From the NCBI GenBank assembly GCA_001873945.1, contig MNYI01000221.1, forward strand, positions 1-20,780: a DNA stretch of 20,780 nucleotides, in the 5' to 3' direction. This DNA comes from Candidatus Desantisbacteria bacterium CG2_30_40_21. Its GTDB lineage: Bacteria; UBA9089; CG2-30-40-21. Below the pieces are notes generated by a model, which saw nothing but the letters and a program-made list of their open reading frames with translations, did not search any database and was not told the DNA's origin. Positions within the stretch are counted from its first letter, which is position 1, and each line of letters starts with the position of its first letter. This document shows positions 7,971 to 15,705 of the stretch, in pieces. Made by a program: the position numbers and the translations under genes.

Positions 7971-8995
7971 TACATTCCACCAAACGCTGGATCCAATTTT
8001 CTTGGATTCACCTTAAATGTAAGTGTATATGTAGCATATGCAGCTCCAGCCTTTTTGGGAATAGCAACGGTTAGTGTGCCAGCTATCTGTTTGACACTAC
8101 TTAAGTCAGTAGTTGGAGAAGCAGCAGCATCGTAATAACTTAAAGAAAAATCAGAGATGTCCGTTCCAATGGTTGTTTCAGTAGTATCATTTAGTATGCG
8201 AGTAATGGTTTTTTTAGTAGCATCAAATTTATAGCTGATAACATCGCCTACAATATATTCATCTGGATTTGTCTGATCATTAGTATCCCGAAGGTCTCCA
8301 TCCCCATTATTATCTCCAAGTATAGATTGTAATCGATTATTTATTCCCGGGTTAATAAGTATTGATCCAATAGTTGAAGAAGCTGTTCTAACATCATCTG
8401 ATTCAGTCCTTCTCATAGTTGAGATTGTGCCATCTGGTCCACAGATAATACGACCATAAAGTATATCATCTGCATCATCTTCTTCCACGATTTTGTCTGG
8501 ATCTGCATCCCTGCTAAATAATGTATCCCCTGGCGTAGAGCGAAATTTTCCATCCTTTCCACAAATAATAAAAATTGAGCTTGATGTTGCTATCAGAATA
8601 TCTGAGATACCCTGTGTTGTAGCGGGATTGGAAGAGTGACAGATATTATCCCCACCATCCTGAATGTAAGCCTCTGTAGCAAATCTAATCTTATTTGAGG
8701 CAAGTGTTTGTGTCCCCCCAGGATTAGCAGGAAGAAGGAGGCACGCAGTCTGAAGTTCATTAAGTATTCCCTGCCATGTTACAGTTCCTGTTCCTTTTTC
8801 TACCTTCAGGTGAGGGTCGCCAGAGAGTATGTTTCTTGCCATTTGTTGTGCCTGCATATGGACATCACTTGAGAGCCACAACTTTGTAGCACCAACAAAA
8901 ACAAAACTCATCACCATGATTATAATCCCTATTATACCCATGGCAATAAGTATTTCTAAAAGGGTAAATCCTTTTTGATGTCGTTGCAGATTCAT
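7970..8995 (-). CDS. Type IV/II minor prepilin (PilW/GspJ-like)
   Basis: A 341-residue prepilin. The N-terminus has a short charged leader and then the prepilin-peptidase site QKG|FTLLEILIAM, with Gly at -1, Phe at +1 and Glu at +5. A hydrophobic helix follows (to about residue 35). The remainder is a long beta-rich head with Asp-rich stretches (GDNNGDGDLRDTNDQ, DADPDKIVEEDDADD) that could bind calcium. PilW and GspJ are longer than major pilins, and this length fits. AGAGG at six-base spacing supports the ATG at 8995. It follows the embedded-prepilin gene by 39 bases made of a 9-bp tandem repeat and overlaps the next gene by one base. It would be processed by PilD and take part in a pilus or pseudopilus tip complex; no motor or secretin genes are in the window. 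Confidence 0.85.
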   Translation of the reverse strand: MNLQRHQKGFTLLEILIAMGIIGIIIMVMSFVFVGATKLWLSSDVHMQAQQMARNILSGDPHLKVEKGTGTVTWQGILNELQTACLLLPANPGGTQTLASNKIRFATEAYIQDGGDNICHSSNPATTQGISDILIATSSSIFIICGKDGKFRSTPGDTLFSRDADPDKIVEEDDADDILYGRIICGPDGTISTMRRTESDDVRTASSTIGSILINPGINNRLQSILGDNNGDGDLRDTNDQTNPDEYIVGDVISYKFDATKKTITRILNDTTETTIGTDISDFSLSYYDAAASPTTDLSSVKQIAGTLTVAIPKKAGAAYATYTLTFKVNPRKLDPAFGGM

Positions 8996-9006
8996 ATTTA
9001 CCTCTT

Positions 9007-9036
9007 GTCTGACTAGTCTGACCTGTCTGACCTGTC
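9007..9036. repeat. 9-bp tandem repeat between two prepilin genes
   Basis: GTCTGACTA, GTCTGACCT, GTCTGACCT and a partial GTC follow each other with no gaps. They fill most of the 39-base spacer and run into the TGA stop of the upstream gene (9035-9037). Being a multiple of three, copy changes would keep the reading frame of any read-through. No function is evident. Confidence 0.8.
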
Positions 9037-10003
9037 ACGGTCTTTCGGCAATAAAAACACTCAATTCCCGTTTAAGGGGTGTAGTGCCCCATTCCATTTT
9101 AACGGTTGCTTTCAAATAATCAAAGGCACCATCTGTCTCTTCAAATGTTGGAGGGGATCCTTCTTCTTTTATTTTTTTTATTGTTACGCTTCGGGTTGCT
9201 CCACCATTTATCGGGGTATTCCCATTCCAACCATAGGGTGGCATACTTATCTTTTGTTGTTCTATTGTCCCTACAGTAAGACTTCCATAGGGCATGCTCC
9301 GTATCTCTTCTAATTTTTCTTGACACAGTGTTATTGCCTTACTTGCTTCGCCGGTGTGAGGATGGATAAGAGAGGATTGCTGAAATGCCTTTAAGATACA
9401 TAAGATACTTATAGCAACTATTACTGTAGCTATCAATATCTCTACTAAGGTTATCCCTTTTGAGGTAATACGCCTATCAGTTATTTTCTTATTTATTTTA
9501 TTTATGGAATAGAAATAAAATATTAAAGAGCCAATAGAAATAAATAAAAAAAGTCCGATAATTAACCAATCTTTCCAACCGGGTTTTTTAATCTCTATTG
9601 GTTTTGCAATACCTGCTGCTTTTCCTTCTTCTTGACCTGTAATTGATGTTTTTTGTTCTGGGGTAGATACTCCTGATATTCCTGATATTCCTGAAACAAC
9701 TTGTTGTTGTGCATCTGATGATAATACTTGCGGAGAAATCTCCCTGCCTTCCTTCCCCCTCTCCCCTTTCTTCTCTATCATTCCTTCTGTCGTAACATTT
9801 TGTCCCTCTTTTTCCCTTTTTTGCTCTATCTTATGTTTTTTAAGGTATTGTTCTTTAATTATCTTTTCCTTATCCTCTTTTTCCATCTGTATCAATCTAT
9901 CTATATCCTCAGAGGTAGCATTTTCTGGAATCCATCTGGCATCAACAGTTCCTACGGTAAAAAAGAGCGATAAAAATACAGTTACAAATATAATCTGTTT
10001 CAT
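9035..10003 (-). CDS. Two-part protein: secreted coiled-coil domain + TM helix + embedded type IV prepilin (PilV-like)
   Basis: A 322-residue protein of unusual build. Residues 1-22 are a Sec signal peptide (...TVGTVDA). Residues 23-142 are very charged, with a Lys/Glu-rich, probably coiled-coil part at 38-90. Residues 146-167 are a transmembrane helix (WLIIGLFLFISIGSLIFYFY) followed by the basic segment NKINKKITDRR. Then comes a complete prepilin N-terminus, TSKG|ITLVEILIATVIVAISI, with Gly183 at -1 and Glu188 at +5. A PilV-like head follows, beginning AFQQSS and with QEKLEEIRSMPYG. Topology puts the prepilin-peptidase site on the cytoplasmic side, so PilD could cut the protein into an anchored periplasmic part and a free pilin. 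A GTG start at 10069 would extend the N-terminus, but ATG 10003 directly begins the signal peptide and has GGAGG 12 bases upstream. Confidence 0.8.
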   Translation of the reverse strand: MKQIIFVTVFLSLFFTVGTVDARWIPENATSEDIDRLIQMEKEDKEKIIKEQYLKKHKIEQKREKEGQNVTTEGMIEKKGERGKEGREISPQVLSSDAQQQVVSGISGISGVSTPEQKTSITGQEEGKAAGIAKPIEIKKPGWKDWLIIGLFLFISIGSLIFYFYSINKINKKITDRRITSKGITLVEILIATVIVAISILCILKAFQQSSLIHPHTGEASKAITLCQEKLEEIRSMPYGSLTVGTIEQQKISMPPYGWNGNTPINGGATRSVTIKKIKEEGSPPTFEETDGAFDYLKATVKMEWGTTPLKRELSVFIAERP

Positions 10004-10023
10004 TTTTTCAGTGAACCTCCAAT

Positions 10024-10043
10024 CACAGACAAGAATGTCTGTG
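10024..10043. repeat. Perfect 8-bp-stem palindrome
   Basis: CACAGACA (10024-10031) and TGTCTGTG (10036-10043) flank a four-base loop just upstream of the ribosome binding site of the 9035-10003 gene. It may be a dispersed palindromic repeat of the same general kind as those near 12400-12500. It could hinder translation or transcription into the downstream gene; that is inference. Confidence 0.65.
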
Positions 10044-10080
10044 TTACATTTTTTGTAACTACTCACCACGAAGACACAAA

Positions 10081-10169
10081 AAGTTGATAAGTTGATGGGT
10101 TGATAAGTTGATAAGTTGGAAAGGGAAAGGTTTATAGGTTTATAATCTGTGTTCCTTTAACCTATAAAC
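10081..10169. repeat. 8-bp tandem array plus 11-bp inverted repeat
   Basis: Five units of AAGTTGAT-type sequence (AAGTTGAT, AAGTTGAT, GGGTTGAT, AAGTTGAT, AAGTTGGA) occupy 10081-10120. GTTTATAGGTT (10130-10140) is then the exact reverse complement of AACCTATAAAC (10159-10169), with an 18-base gap. Further out, GTTGATGGGTT is loosely mirrored by AACTCATCAAC. The block fills the 188-base gap after the PilX-like gene. No T-run follows the stem on the minus strand, so it is not a standard terminator. Confidence 0.7.
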
Positions 10170-10191
10170 TCATCAACTCATAAACCTATTT

Positions 10192-12111
10192 TCAGCGAAC
10201 CTCTTTCCAGCTAAGTACCCCCCCACTTTGCAATACCCCTAATATCTCACCCTCCTCATCAAGAGGAATTGAACCTGGTGGAAATAAATAGATGGGAAAA
10301 TTTGGATCCTTTCGATAATGACTATGGTATCGAGCATCTTGTATTAATTTTAATACCCCAGAGTAGACAATTACCTCATCCTTGCTGATAAGAGAGCCAT
10401 GAAAATTGGGTGAATTGGCTACCCTGCCGGCAAGAAAATGTTGGGTATAATAAACACCATCTATGGTACTAATCATATTTGTAGCTGTTTCACCATAATG
10501 GGTAATATACTTTCTTTCTATTGGATCCCATAACCTACCATGGTCATCCGCTGTCCTTCCAAGTCCGGCAAAGTTCTTTAATGGTTCAGAATTGTTGCTA
10601 TTGCCCCCAGTAGTGCTTACATCCTTCCAAGTATAATTACCCTCGCGAAAAACCCTATCCCCATCAAGGTCCTCTGTAGCTGGCTGAAAGATGCCATCCC
10701 CTTCTGTTGGATCTGTCCATGTACCATTTACATATATATTTGTACCTGGTATGCCGTCTGCCCCAACATCCTCACTTCCCATATTAAAAAGCCATCTATT
10801 TGAAAGCCAATCACCAGATGAATAATTTCCATAAACCAACCCACCCTTTGCAGACACTGATAAAAGAGTCTTTGTGGCATTATTGTGAACCCATGTATCC
10901 ATTAGTGATTTACCGGGTAAGCCATCATCATTACCAACCATATTAAAGGTACTACTGGCTGGATTTATATAGTCAGTACCGGAATACTGCTGCCACTGAG
11001 GATAGGTAGACCAATTCGGTCCATCGACATATTGGATATTTCCGGCAATGTATACATTTCTACCCACATAAATTGCCCCGGATCTCTCATAGCCTGTTCT
11101 ATGTCCTATAACCTGAACCACACCTTTTATTATCAGATTACCCTCAATAACTACACTATCCTCAATCACGATAGGGGCATCGTTTGTACCAATCAGTATC
11201 AGGTTTTTATGGGGCTCATCATCACCAAATACCCCATCATTTGTAAATGTTGTAGTACCTATTCTAATCACACCTGAGGGATGATCATATGTCCCTGTAT
11301 CCGGGTTAAAACCTTCTGCGATTTTTTTATAATAATCCATATCTTGCAGGTTTGGGATATTCTCTTTTCTCAAATTTGGTCTTCTATATGGTTTTTGATC
11401 ATAGGTAGGGGGGCGGGATCTTAATCCAGCCAGTCCATTTGGTGAGTAACTGTGATAATCTGCATCAAAGTGTGCCTCTACACTTCCATCAATCGTAACC
11501 CTTCCTCTGGGAGGATTATATACACTTTGAACATCAAACCTACCGTTTGATCTCATACTACCCAAACAGTGTTCACCGCCGCCATAATACCACCAACCCC
11601 AGTTGTTAATAAAATATGCATAATCAAATACCTTTGGCTCGCTTAAAGGTACCGTCCTGTTTATCTTAGCAATGATCTCAATCTGCTTTGTAGAGATAGA
11701 AATCACCTTTCCCCCCTCTTCGCGTCCAAGCATACCAGTGGCAATAACCTTTACATTGGCATAATCTGTGCCACGATATATGACTTCAGGGTAGGAAACA
11801 CGCATGTATTGACCCGAAGCTACCTTAATAAAGTTGGTATCCCCACCAAAATTAGTATTCCATTCATCTGCACTTATGGCTGACCAACTCTGAGTGCCTA
11901 TTTGATTACCTAATCTCCAGAGTGCCCGCTCTGCTGCAGATTCAGCTACAGATAATGCTTCTATGCGACGAGTGTAGGAACTACCATGCTGTAGCTCAGT
12001 TTGACTGGCAATAAAGAATAAACTCCCACTCATTACCAGAATAAGAAGAAATAATAAAGTAATGGCTAAAGCCATACCTTTTTGTCCTGAAAGAGGTTTT
12101 GAAGTATACAT
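10192..12111 (-). CDS. PilX-like pilus assembly protein, large head domain
   Basis: A 639-residue protein beginning MYTSKPLSGQKGMALAITLL. The KG followed by a hydrophobic helix (about 13-35) is the PilX-type prepilin start. Residue +5 is Ile, not Glu, as in PilX/GspK-type minor pilins. A conserved AEAL-like stretch follows (RRIEALSVAESAAERALWRLGNQ). The rest (about 70-639) is a very large, Tyr/Trp/Gly-rich head. It includes repeated asparagine and glycine motifs and an Asp-rich segment near residue 500 (TEDLDGDRVFREGNY) that may bind calcium. PilX proteins are usually about 200 residues, so the head is far longer than normal and may carry an adhesin or enzymatic function I do not recognise. 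An ATG at 12144 lies inside the promoter; ATG 12111 has GGGGTGAT at proper spacing. First gene of the pilin cluster. Confidence 0.82.
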   Translation of the reverse strand: MYTSKPLSGQKGMALAITLLFLLILVMSGSLFFIASQTELQHGSSYTRRIEALSVAESAAERALWRLGNQIGTQSWSAISADEWNTNFGGDTNFIKVASGQYMRVSYPEVIYRGTDYANVKVIATGMLGREEGGKVISISTKQIEIIAKINRTVPLSEPKVFDYAYFINNWGWWYYGGGEHCLGSMRSNGRFDVQSVYNPPRGRVTIDGSVEAHFDADYHSYSPNGLAGLRSRPPTYDQKPYRRPNLRKENIPNLQDMDYYKKIAEGFNPDTGTYDHPSGVIRIGTTTFTNDGVFGDDEPHKNLILIGTNDAPIVIEDSVVIEGNLIIKGVVQVIGHRTGYERSGAIYVGRNVYIAGNIQYVDGPNWSTYPQWQQYSGTDYINPASSTFNMVGNDDGLPGKSLMDTWVHNNATKTLLSVSAKGGLVYGNYSSGDWLSNRWLFNMGSEDVGADGIPGTNIYVNGTWTDPTEGDGIFQPATEDLDGDRVFREGNYTWKDVSTTGGNSNNSEPLKNFAGLGRTADDHGRLWDPIERKYITHYGETATNMISTIDGVYYTQHFLAGRVANSPNFHGSLISKDEVIVYSGVLKLIQDARYHSHYRKDPNFPIYLFPPGSIPLDEEGEILGVLQSGGVLSWKEVR

Positions 12112-12132
12112 TTTGATCACCCCCACAATCAA

Positions 12133-12161
12133 ATAATAACACAAATTCTCATATATGTCAA
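12133..12161 (-). promoter_or_regulatory. Near-consensus sigma70 promoter for the pilin cluster
   Basis: Read on the minus strand, TTGACA (12161-12156, perfect -35) and TATTAT (12138-12133, -10 with one mismatch) are separated by exactly 17 bases. Transcription would start near 12126, giving a leader of about 15 bases containing the Shine-Dalgarno. This rules out ATG 12144 and fixes ATG 12111 as the start of the PilX-like gene. MITE copy 1 lies about 40 bases upstream of the -35 box. Confidence 0.75.
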
Positions 12162-12200
12162 GAATTATTCAGCAATTTTAATTATGGCTTTTAGAATATA

Positions 12201-12356
12201 TACTCAAGTGGGGCATAAATTGCGTTTTTCGCTGGTCTTAATCAACGATAGCTGTGTTGTTCAGGTTCGCAATAGTACACTATTGCTCACCTTCACGCCT
12301 TGCTCTCCTTGATTAATCCTCACCGAAAAAATCGCAATTTATGCCCCACTTGAGTA
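12201..12356. mobile_element. MITE copy 1, 156 bp, TA-flanked
   Basis: A 156-bp element with 24-bp perfect terminal inverted repeats (starting TACTCAAGTGGGG) flanked by TA on both sides (12199-12200, 12357-12358). The two halves are imperfect mirror images along the whole length, meeting at GCAATAGTACACTATTGC, so a single strand could fold into one long hairpin. Copy 2 at 20567-20722 is identical as far as I can read, in the opposite orientation. TA target duplications point to the IS630/Tc1-mariner type of transposase; none is encoded here. With 12112-12200 (promoter) and 12357-12632 (palindromic repeats), it accounts for most of the 520-base gene-free gap. Confidence 0.9.
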
Positions 12357-12397
12357 TAACTGGATGTCGGTGTCGATTACTAAATGTTTTAGATGGG

Positions 12398-12520
12398 AGT
12401 TGGTGGGACAGGTTTCCAACCTGTGAAATAAGTGGTTATATATTAAGGGGATAGCAAAAGAAGGGAGACAGAGAGAGACAGGCTGGAAGCCTGTCCTACC
12501 AAACCTGTCCCACTAAGTGT
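12398..12520. repeat. Nested palindromic repeat cluster
   Basis: ACAGGTT-TCC-AACCTGT (12408-12424) and GACAGGCT-GGA-AGCCTGTC (12477-12495) are two perfect short palindromes. GTGGGACAGGTTT (12403-12415) is in addition the exact reverse complement of AAACCTGTCCCAC (12501-12513). So two copies of a TTGGT(A/G)GGACAGG(C/T)TTCCA-type unit lie in opposite orientation about 55 bases apart, like paired REP elements. A worn relative is at 12586-12602 and another at 103-122. This is the region just downstream of the 12633-15644 gene, where REP-like pairs often sit. Confidence 0.8.
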
Positions 12521-12585
12521 GTATTACCACCATTGCAAATAGAGGAGGCTATCCGTCAATTTAGATTTGACAGAATAGTAATAGA

Positions 12586-12602
12586 GGACAAGCCTACCTG
12601 TT
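12586..12602. repeat. Degenerate member of the same palindromic repeat family
   Basis: GGACAAGCCTACCTGTTCC keeps the outer pairing (GGACA with TGTtCC) and the AAGC/ACCT arms of the family seen at 12408-12424 and 12477-12495. It is also close to the copy at 103-122 (GGACAAGC...ACCTGTC). It lies 30 bases past the stop of the 12633-15644 gene. Confidence 0.4.
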
Positions 12603-12632
12603 CCCTACCCTAACATTCGACACTTCTGCTAA

Positions 12633-15600
12633 TCATCGTATCACCCCAACCTTACCCTTCCTTATCTCACCTGTCTCTGGATTGGTCAGAATGTAGATAT
12701 ATACCCCACTGGCCACCTTATCCCCATCATTGTTCTCACATCTAAAGACCCATTTGCCATCCGTGGTATGCGTTCTGTCATACACCAGCTCGCCAGCAAT
12801 GTTGTATATTTGCACCCTCACCTGTCTTGTCAGATTCTCAAAGTTTATCTGCCCATCAGTACTCGGGTTTGGATAGCAATAGACAGCTTTCAAATTTTGC
12901 TCTGGAACATTTGCAACAACATTATTACCCACCACATTTGCTTCAATCGCATTGCCATCTGTATCCTTCAATTCAATTGAGACGATGCTGACAGCATTCA
13001 TCATATCATATGTAGACAGGAGTGGTGCCCTGATTCCAGATGTCCTATCTGCTGGTTGAAGAATTAAATTGGCAATAGGTGCAATATTCTCTACATCCTC
13101 AATATTTTCATACACTTTTTCATCAGTTTCAAACAAGGGAGACTGTTGCTGTATTTCTGTTGTTTCCTGTCCTTGCTGTGTTTCTGTCTCTCTTTCCTTT
13201 TCCCTAACCACTGCCTTTATCTCTATCTCTCCCTTCTGGTTGTCAATTCTCTTGTCAATGACTATCTCTATTCCAGTATCAGGAAGGGTTGGCGATTCTA
13301 TATCTGCTACCTTTACCTTGTTTGGGTCAAACCTGAGCTTAATCTCGGCTGTGGATAGATCTTTTCTGACATCCTTGACCATAATAGATGTCTTTGCCTG
13401 ATCATCGCTTAACAAAGGTGCAGAGTTTACTTGAGTTGGTATGGGTGAGAGAAATACCGTTGAGGCTGGTAATTCAGTTCCATTCCTTTCTAATAAGTGA
13501 TCAGGGGTAGTTTCCTCCTTATATCCAGCAGACATTAGTTCTTGCATTGATGCTTGTTTCTTATTTCCTTCATTGAACTCCAGCAGGTATGTATGGTTAA
13601 ATGATGTCCGACACCACCACAACCCTCTCAAGGTTACATCAATTACCAAACGATTATTTGCCGTATCAATCGTTGCCTTCTGGATATTCCAGTTGCTTAA
13701 GGCATATACCCATTTTCTTTCCTTCCATGACCAATACCAGAACGATGTCCCATTTATTCCGGATACCGCTGAGTTGTAGCCAACTATATCATTGACCAAT
13801 GGCTTTGCTGGATATAGATAAAATCTATATGACGATGACCAGTTACGAGTTTCAAGGCTTATCCTTGTATTGTTGGGTTTTTCCTGCATATATCCATAAT
13901 CACTGTTCAAAAAATAGCCATTACATCTGGGCATGTAAAAGTTTATGCTTGAAAGATTATAGCTTGAGTCAAGGCTGACTCCTTCTTTTGTATCTGGGAT
14001 ATATTCATCCCAAACAACCTTCCACACCCATCCATACCATTTCCACACCTCAACCCTTTGTTTGCTTGCCTTGAGCGAATACTCACCTAAGGGAATATCT
14101 CGCAGCTCATACCTTCCATCTGTGGTGGTAAATATTGCCATAACAACCTGTTTGCCACGCAACAACTCTATTTTTATCCCTTTAACAGGTTTATTACTCC
14201 TTGTATCCATTACCCTGCCAGCCATAGTCAACCTTGATAGTCCTGCCTTGACCACAAAATAGGCATACGCCTTTTGCCCGGACAGTATGCCCCTTGCTAT
14301 GATTGTCTTTGTGCCAATTGCTTGATTATCCACTGAAAACACTGCGGTAAATGTGCCGCAGGTAGATGCTGTGGTTACTGCCACACTCACGCTATTCCCA
14401 AGGTCAACCCTTACCGACTCACCAGCACCAAAGCCAGTGCCATTTACCATTACCAATATCCCAACTGTGCCCTCGACTGGGCTAATCGCAGTGATGCCAC
14501 CAAGTATTCTAAACACCCCATCAGCTCTGCTGCCAGAGGTAATGCCAATAACGCTGATTGTATGTGTGCCATATGGTTGTGTATCCACAACAAACGCTGT
14601 GGTGAATGTGCCGCAGGTAGATGCTGTGGTTACTGCTACACTTACGCTCTTCCCCAAGTCAATCCTTACCGACTCACCAGCACAAAAGCCGTTGCCATTT
14701 ACCGTTATCAACATCCCAACCGTGCCACTTTTTGGCAAGATTGTCAGCTCTGGCATCTTTGCTACGGACAATACTTGTAATGCTAATGTAGTCTCATAGA
14801 CATTGTTGTTCCAACTGCCGTCTGTATTCTGTTTACTCTGGATAAAACTTACAGCTTTCTTTGTTCTCTCAGAATCACGATACATGGTATGTGCCAGAGC
14901 AGAACAGGCATTAGTTGTCTCAATAATCCCACCATCACAAAAGCTGCCGTCTTCATTCTGATTTTGGAGAATAGTGTACAAGGCTGTGGTATCAAGTGTT
15001 TGCTTTATCTCTTTGCCAATCTCAGATGGTGGTATTCCAGATTCAATCAGCTCAGATAAGGCAATAATGCCCAAGCATGTAAGCGAGAGGCTCTTCTCTC
15101 CACTCCATGAATACCTCCAATATCCATCCCATCCCTGCATATTAAGTAAACAATTCCATGCCAATCCCAAAACATCATCCTTACCCTCAAACTCAGGCAA
15201 TACCAGCCCGGATACTGCCAAAGCGGTATCTATTACATCACTTGGATAGCACATCTCATACCCAAACCCACCATCTTCCTTGAATTGTCTATCCCAATAA
15301 TACTCATTTTGATAACTAACAAGCCTCTGGACAAGCTCATCTACATTTTCCCCTGCTTTTGCTAATACTCGTATCTTGCGAGCCAAATAGTCTGTAGTAG
15401 AAACATCGATTGTCTTTATGTAGCCAATTGCCTTCCTCAGCCTTTCATCATCCTTTTGCCCCAATTCCAATAAAGTCTCTACCGCTACACAGGTATCTCT
15501 AAAAGATGTTGCAGCTCCAAAACTGCCATCTGGATGCTGCTGGGTGTAAAGGTAAGAGATGGCTTGAGGGAGAGAAGAGGAAAAGGCTGGACAGACGAAT

Positions 15601-15644
15601 AATAAAAGGTAAAATAATGTTAAGGTTAATTTGTGATTGAACAT
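12633..15644 (-). CDS. Large secreted multidomain protein: prenyltransferase-like repeats, two TIG domains, carboxypeptidase-regulatory-like and cohesin-like domains, C-terminal sorting-type domain
   Basis: A 1003-residue exported protein. ATG 15644 has a GGAGG at five-base spacing; an ATG 12 bases earlier overlaps that site and is unlikely. A signal peptide (1-24) is followed by alpha/alpha-barrel repeats of the prenyltransferase/squalene-cyclase type up to about 295 (QHPDGSFGAATSFRDT, KEDGGFGYE, NEDGSFCDGG, NTDGSWNNNVYET). The catalytic residues of true cyclases are not evident. Two IPT/TIG-like domains (about 298-382 and 383-468) are near copies. Next come a carboxypeptidase-regulatory-like fold (473-530, GRVMDTRSNKPVKGIKIEL), a Trp-rich domain (about 530-710) and a cohesin-like strand set (about 755-840, LRFDPNKVKV). 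Last is a domain with VYCYPNPSTDGQI ... VQIYNIAGELV ... GVYIYILTN, like FlgD-Ig/type A sorting domains. Probably a surface or secreted binding protein; function unknown. Confidence 0.8.
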   Translation of the reverse strand: MFNHKLTLTLFYLLLFVCPAFSSSLPQAISYLYTQQHPDGSFGAATSFRDTCVAVETLLELGQKDDERLRKAIGYIKTIDVSTTDYLARKIRVLAKAGENVDELVQRLVSYQNEYYWDRQFKEDGGFGYEMCYPSDVIDTALAVSGLVLPEFEGKDDVLGLAWNCLLNMQGWDGYWRYSWSGEKSLSLTCLGIIALSELIESGIPPSEIGKEIKQTLDTTALYTILQNQNEDGSFCDGGIIETTNACSALAHTMYRDSERTKKAVSFIQSKQNTDGSWNNNVYETTLALQVLSVAKMPELTILPKSGTVGMLITVNGNGFCAGESVRIDLGKSVSVAVTTASTCGTFTTAFVVDTQPYGTHTISVIGITSGSRADGVFRILGGITAISPVEGTVGILVMVNGTGFGAGESVRVDLGNSVSVAVTTASTCGTFTAVFSVDNQAIGTKTIIARGILSGQKAYAYFVVKAGLSRLTMAGRVMDTRSNKPVKGIKIELLRGKQVVMAIFTTTDGRYELRDIPLGEYSLKASKQRVEVWKWYGWVWKVVWDEYIPDTKEGVSLDSSYNLSSINFYMPRCNGYFLNSDYGYMQEKPNNTRISLETRNWSSSYRFYLYPAKPLVNDIVGYNSAVSGINGTSFWYWSWKERKWVYALSNWNIQKATIDTANNRLVIDVTLRGLWWCRTSFNHTYLLEFNEGNKKQASMQELMSAGYKEETTPDHLLERNGTELPASTVFLSPIPTQVNSAPLLSDDQAKTSIMVKDVRKDLSTAEIKLRFDPNKVKVADIESPTLPDTGIEIVIDKRIDNQKGEIEIKAVVREKERETETQQGQETTEIQQQSPLFETDEKVYENIEDVENIAPIANLILQPADRTSGIRAPLLSTYDMMNAVSIVSIELKDTDGNAIEANVVGNNVVANVPEQNLKAVYCYPNPSTDGQINFENLTRQVRVQIYNIAGELVYDRTHTTDGKWVFRCENNDGDKVASGVYIYILTNPETGEIRKGKVGVIR
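14353..14683. repeat. Two near-identical DNA copies within the TIG domains
   Basis: About 75 bases starting GTGCCGCAGGTAGATGCTGT at 14353 are repeated at 14608 with only a few changes, at an offset of 255 bases (85 codons). The repeated stretch encodes the core of each TIG domain, SVSVAVTTASTCGTFT. Identity is highest in this core and lower in between, which suggests a duplication kept similar by gene conversion or a recent in-frame duplication. Confidence 0.85.
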
Positions 15645-15705
15645 AAAAGCCTCCATGTTGTATGGCTGAACTTAATCTAATGTTGCCACAAAAAACTGTC
15701 ATCCT

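Noticed and set aside
10004..10069. GTG start extending the embedded-prepilin protein by 22 residues
   Set aside because: The extra residues are read from a palindromic repeat, and they would precede a clean Sec signal peptide that has its own GGAGG.
10081..10169. CRISPR-like array
   Set aside because: Units are 8 bp, contiguous and without spacers.
10130..10169. Rho-independent terminator after the PilX-like gene
   Set aside because: The stem is AT-rich with a long loop and is followed on the minus strand by CTTTCCCTTTCC, not a T-run.
14353..14799. 148-codon open frame on the plus strand
   Set aside because: It is antisense to the duplicated TIG domains; its repeats mirror those of the real gene and there is no ribosome binding site.
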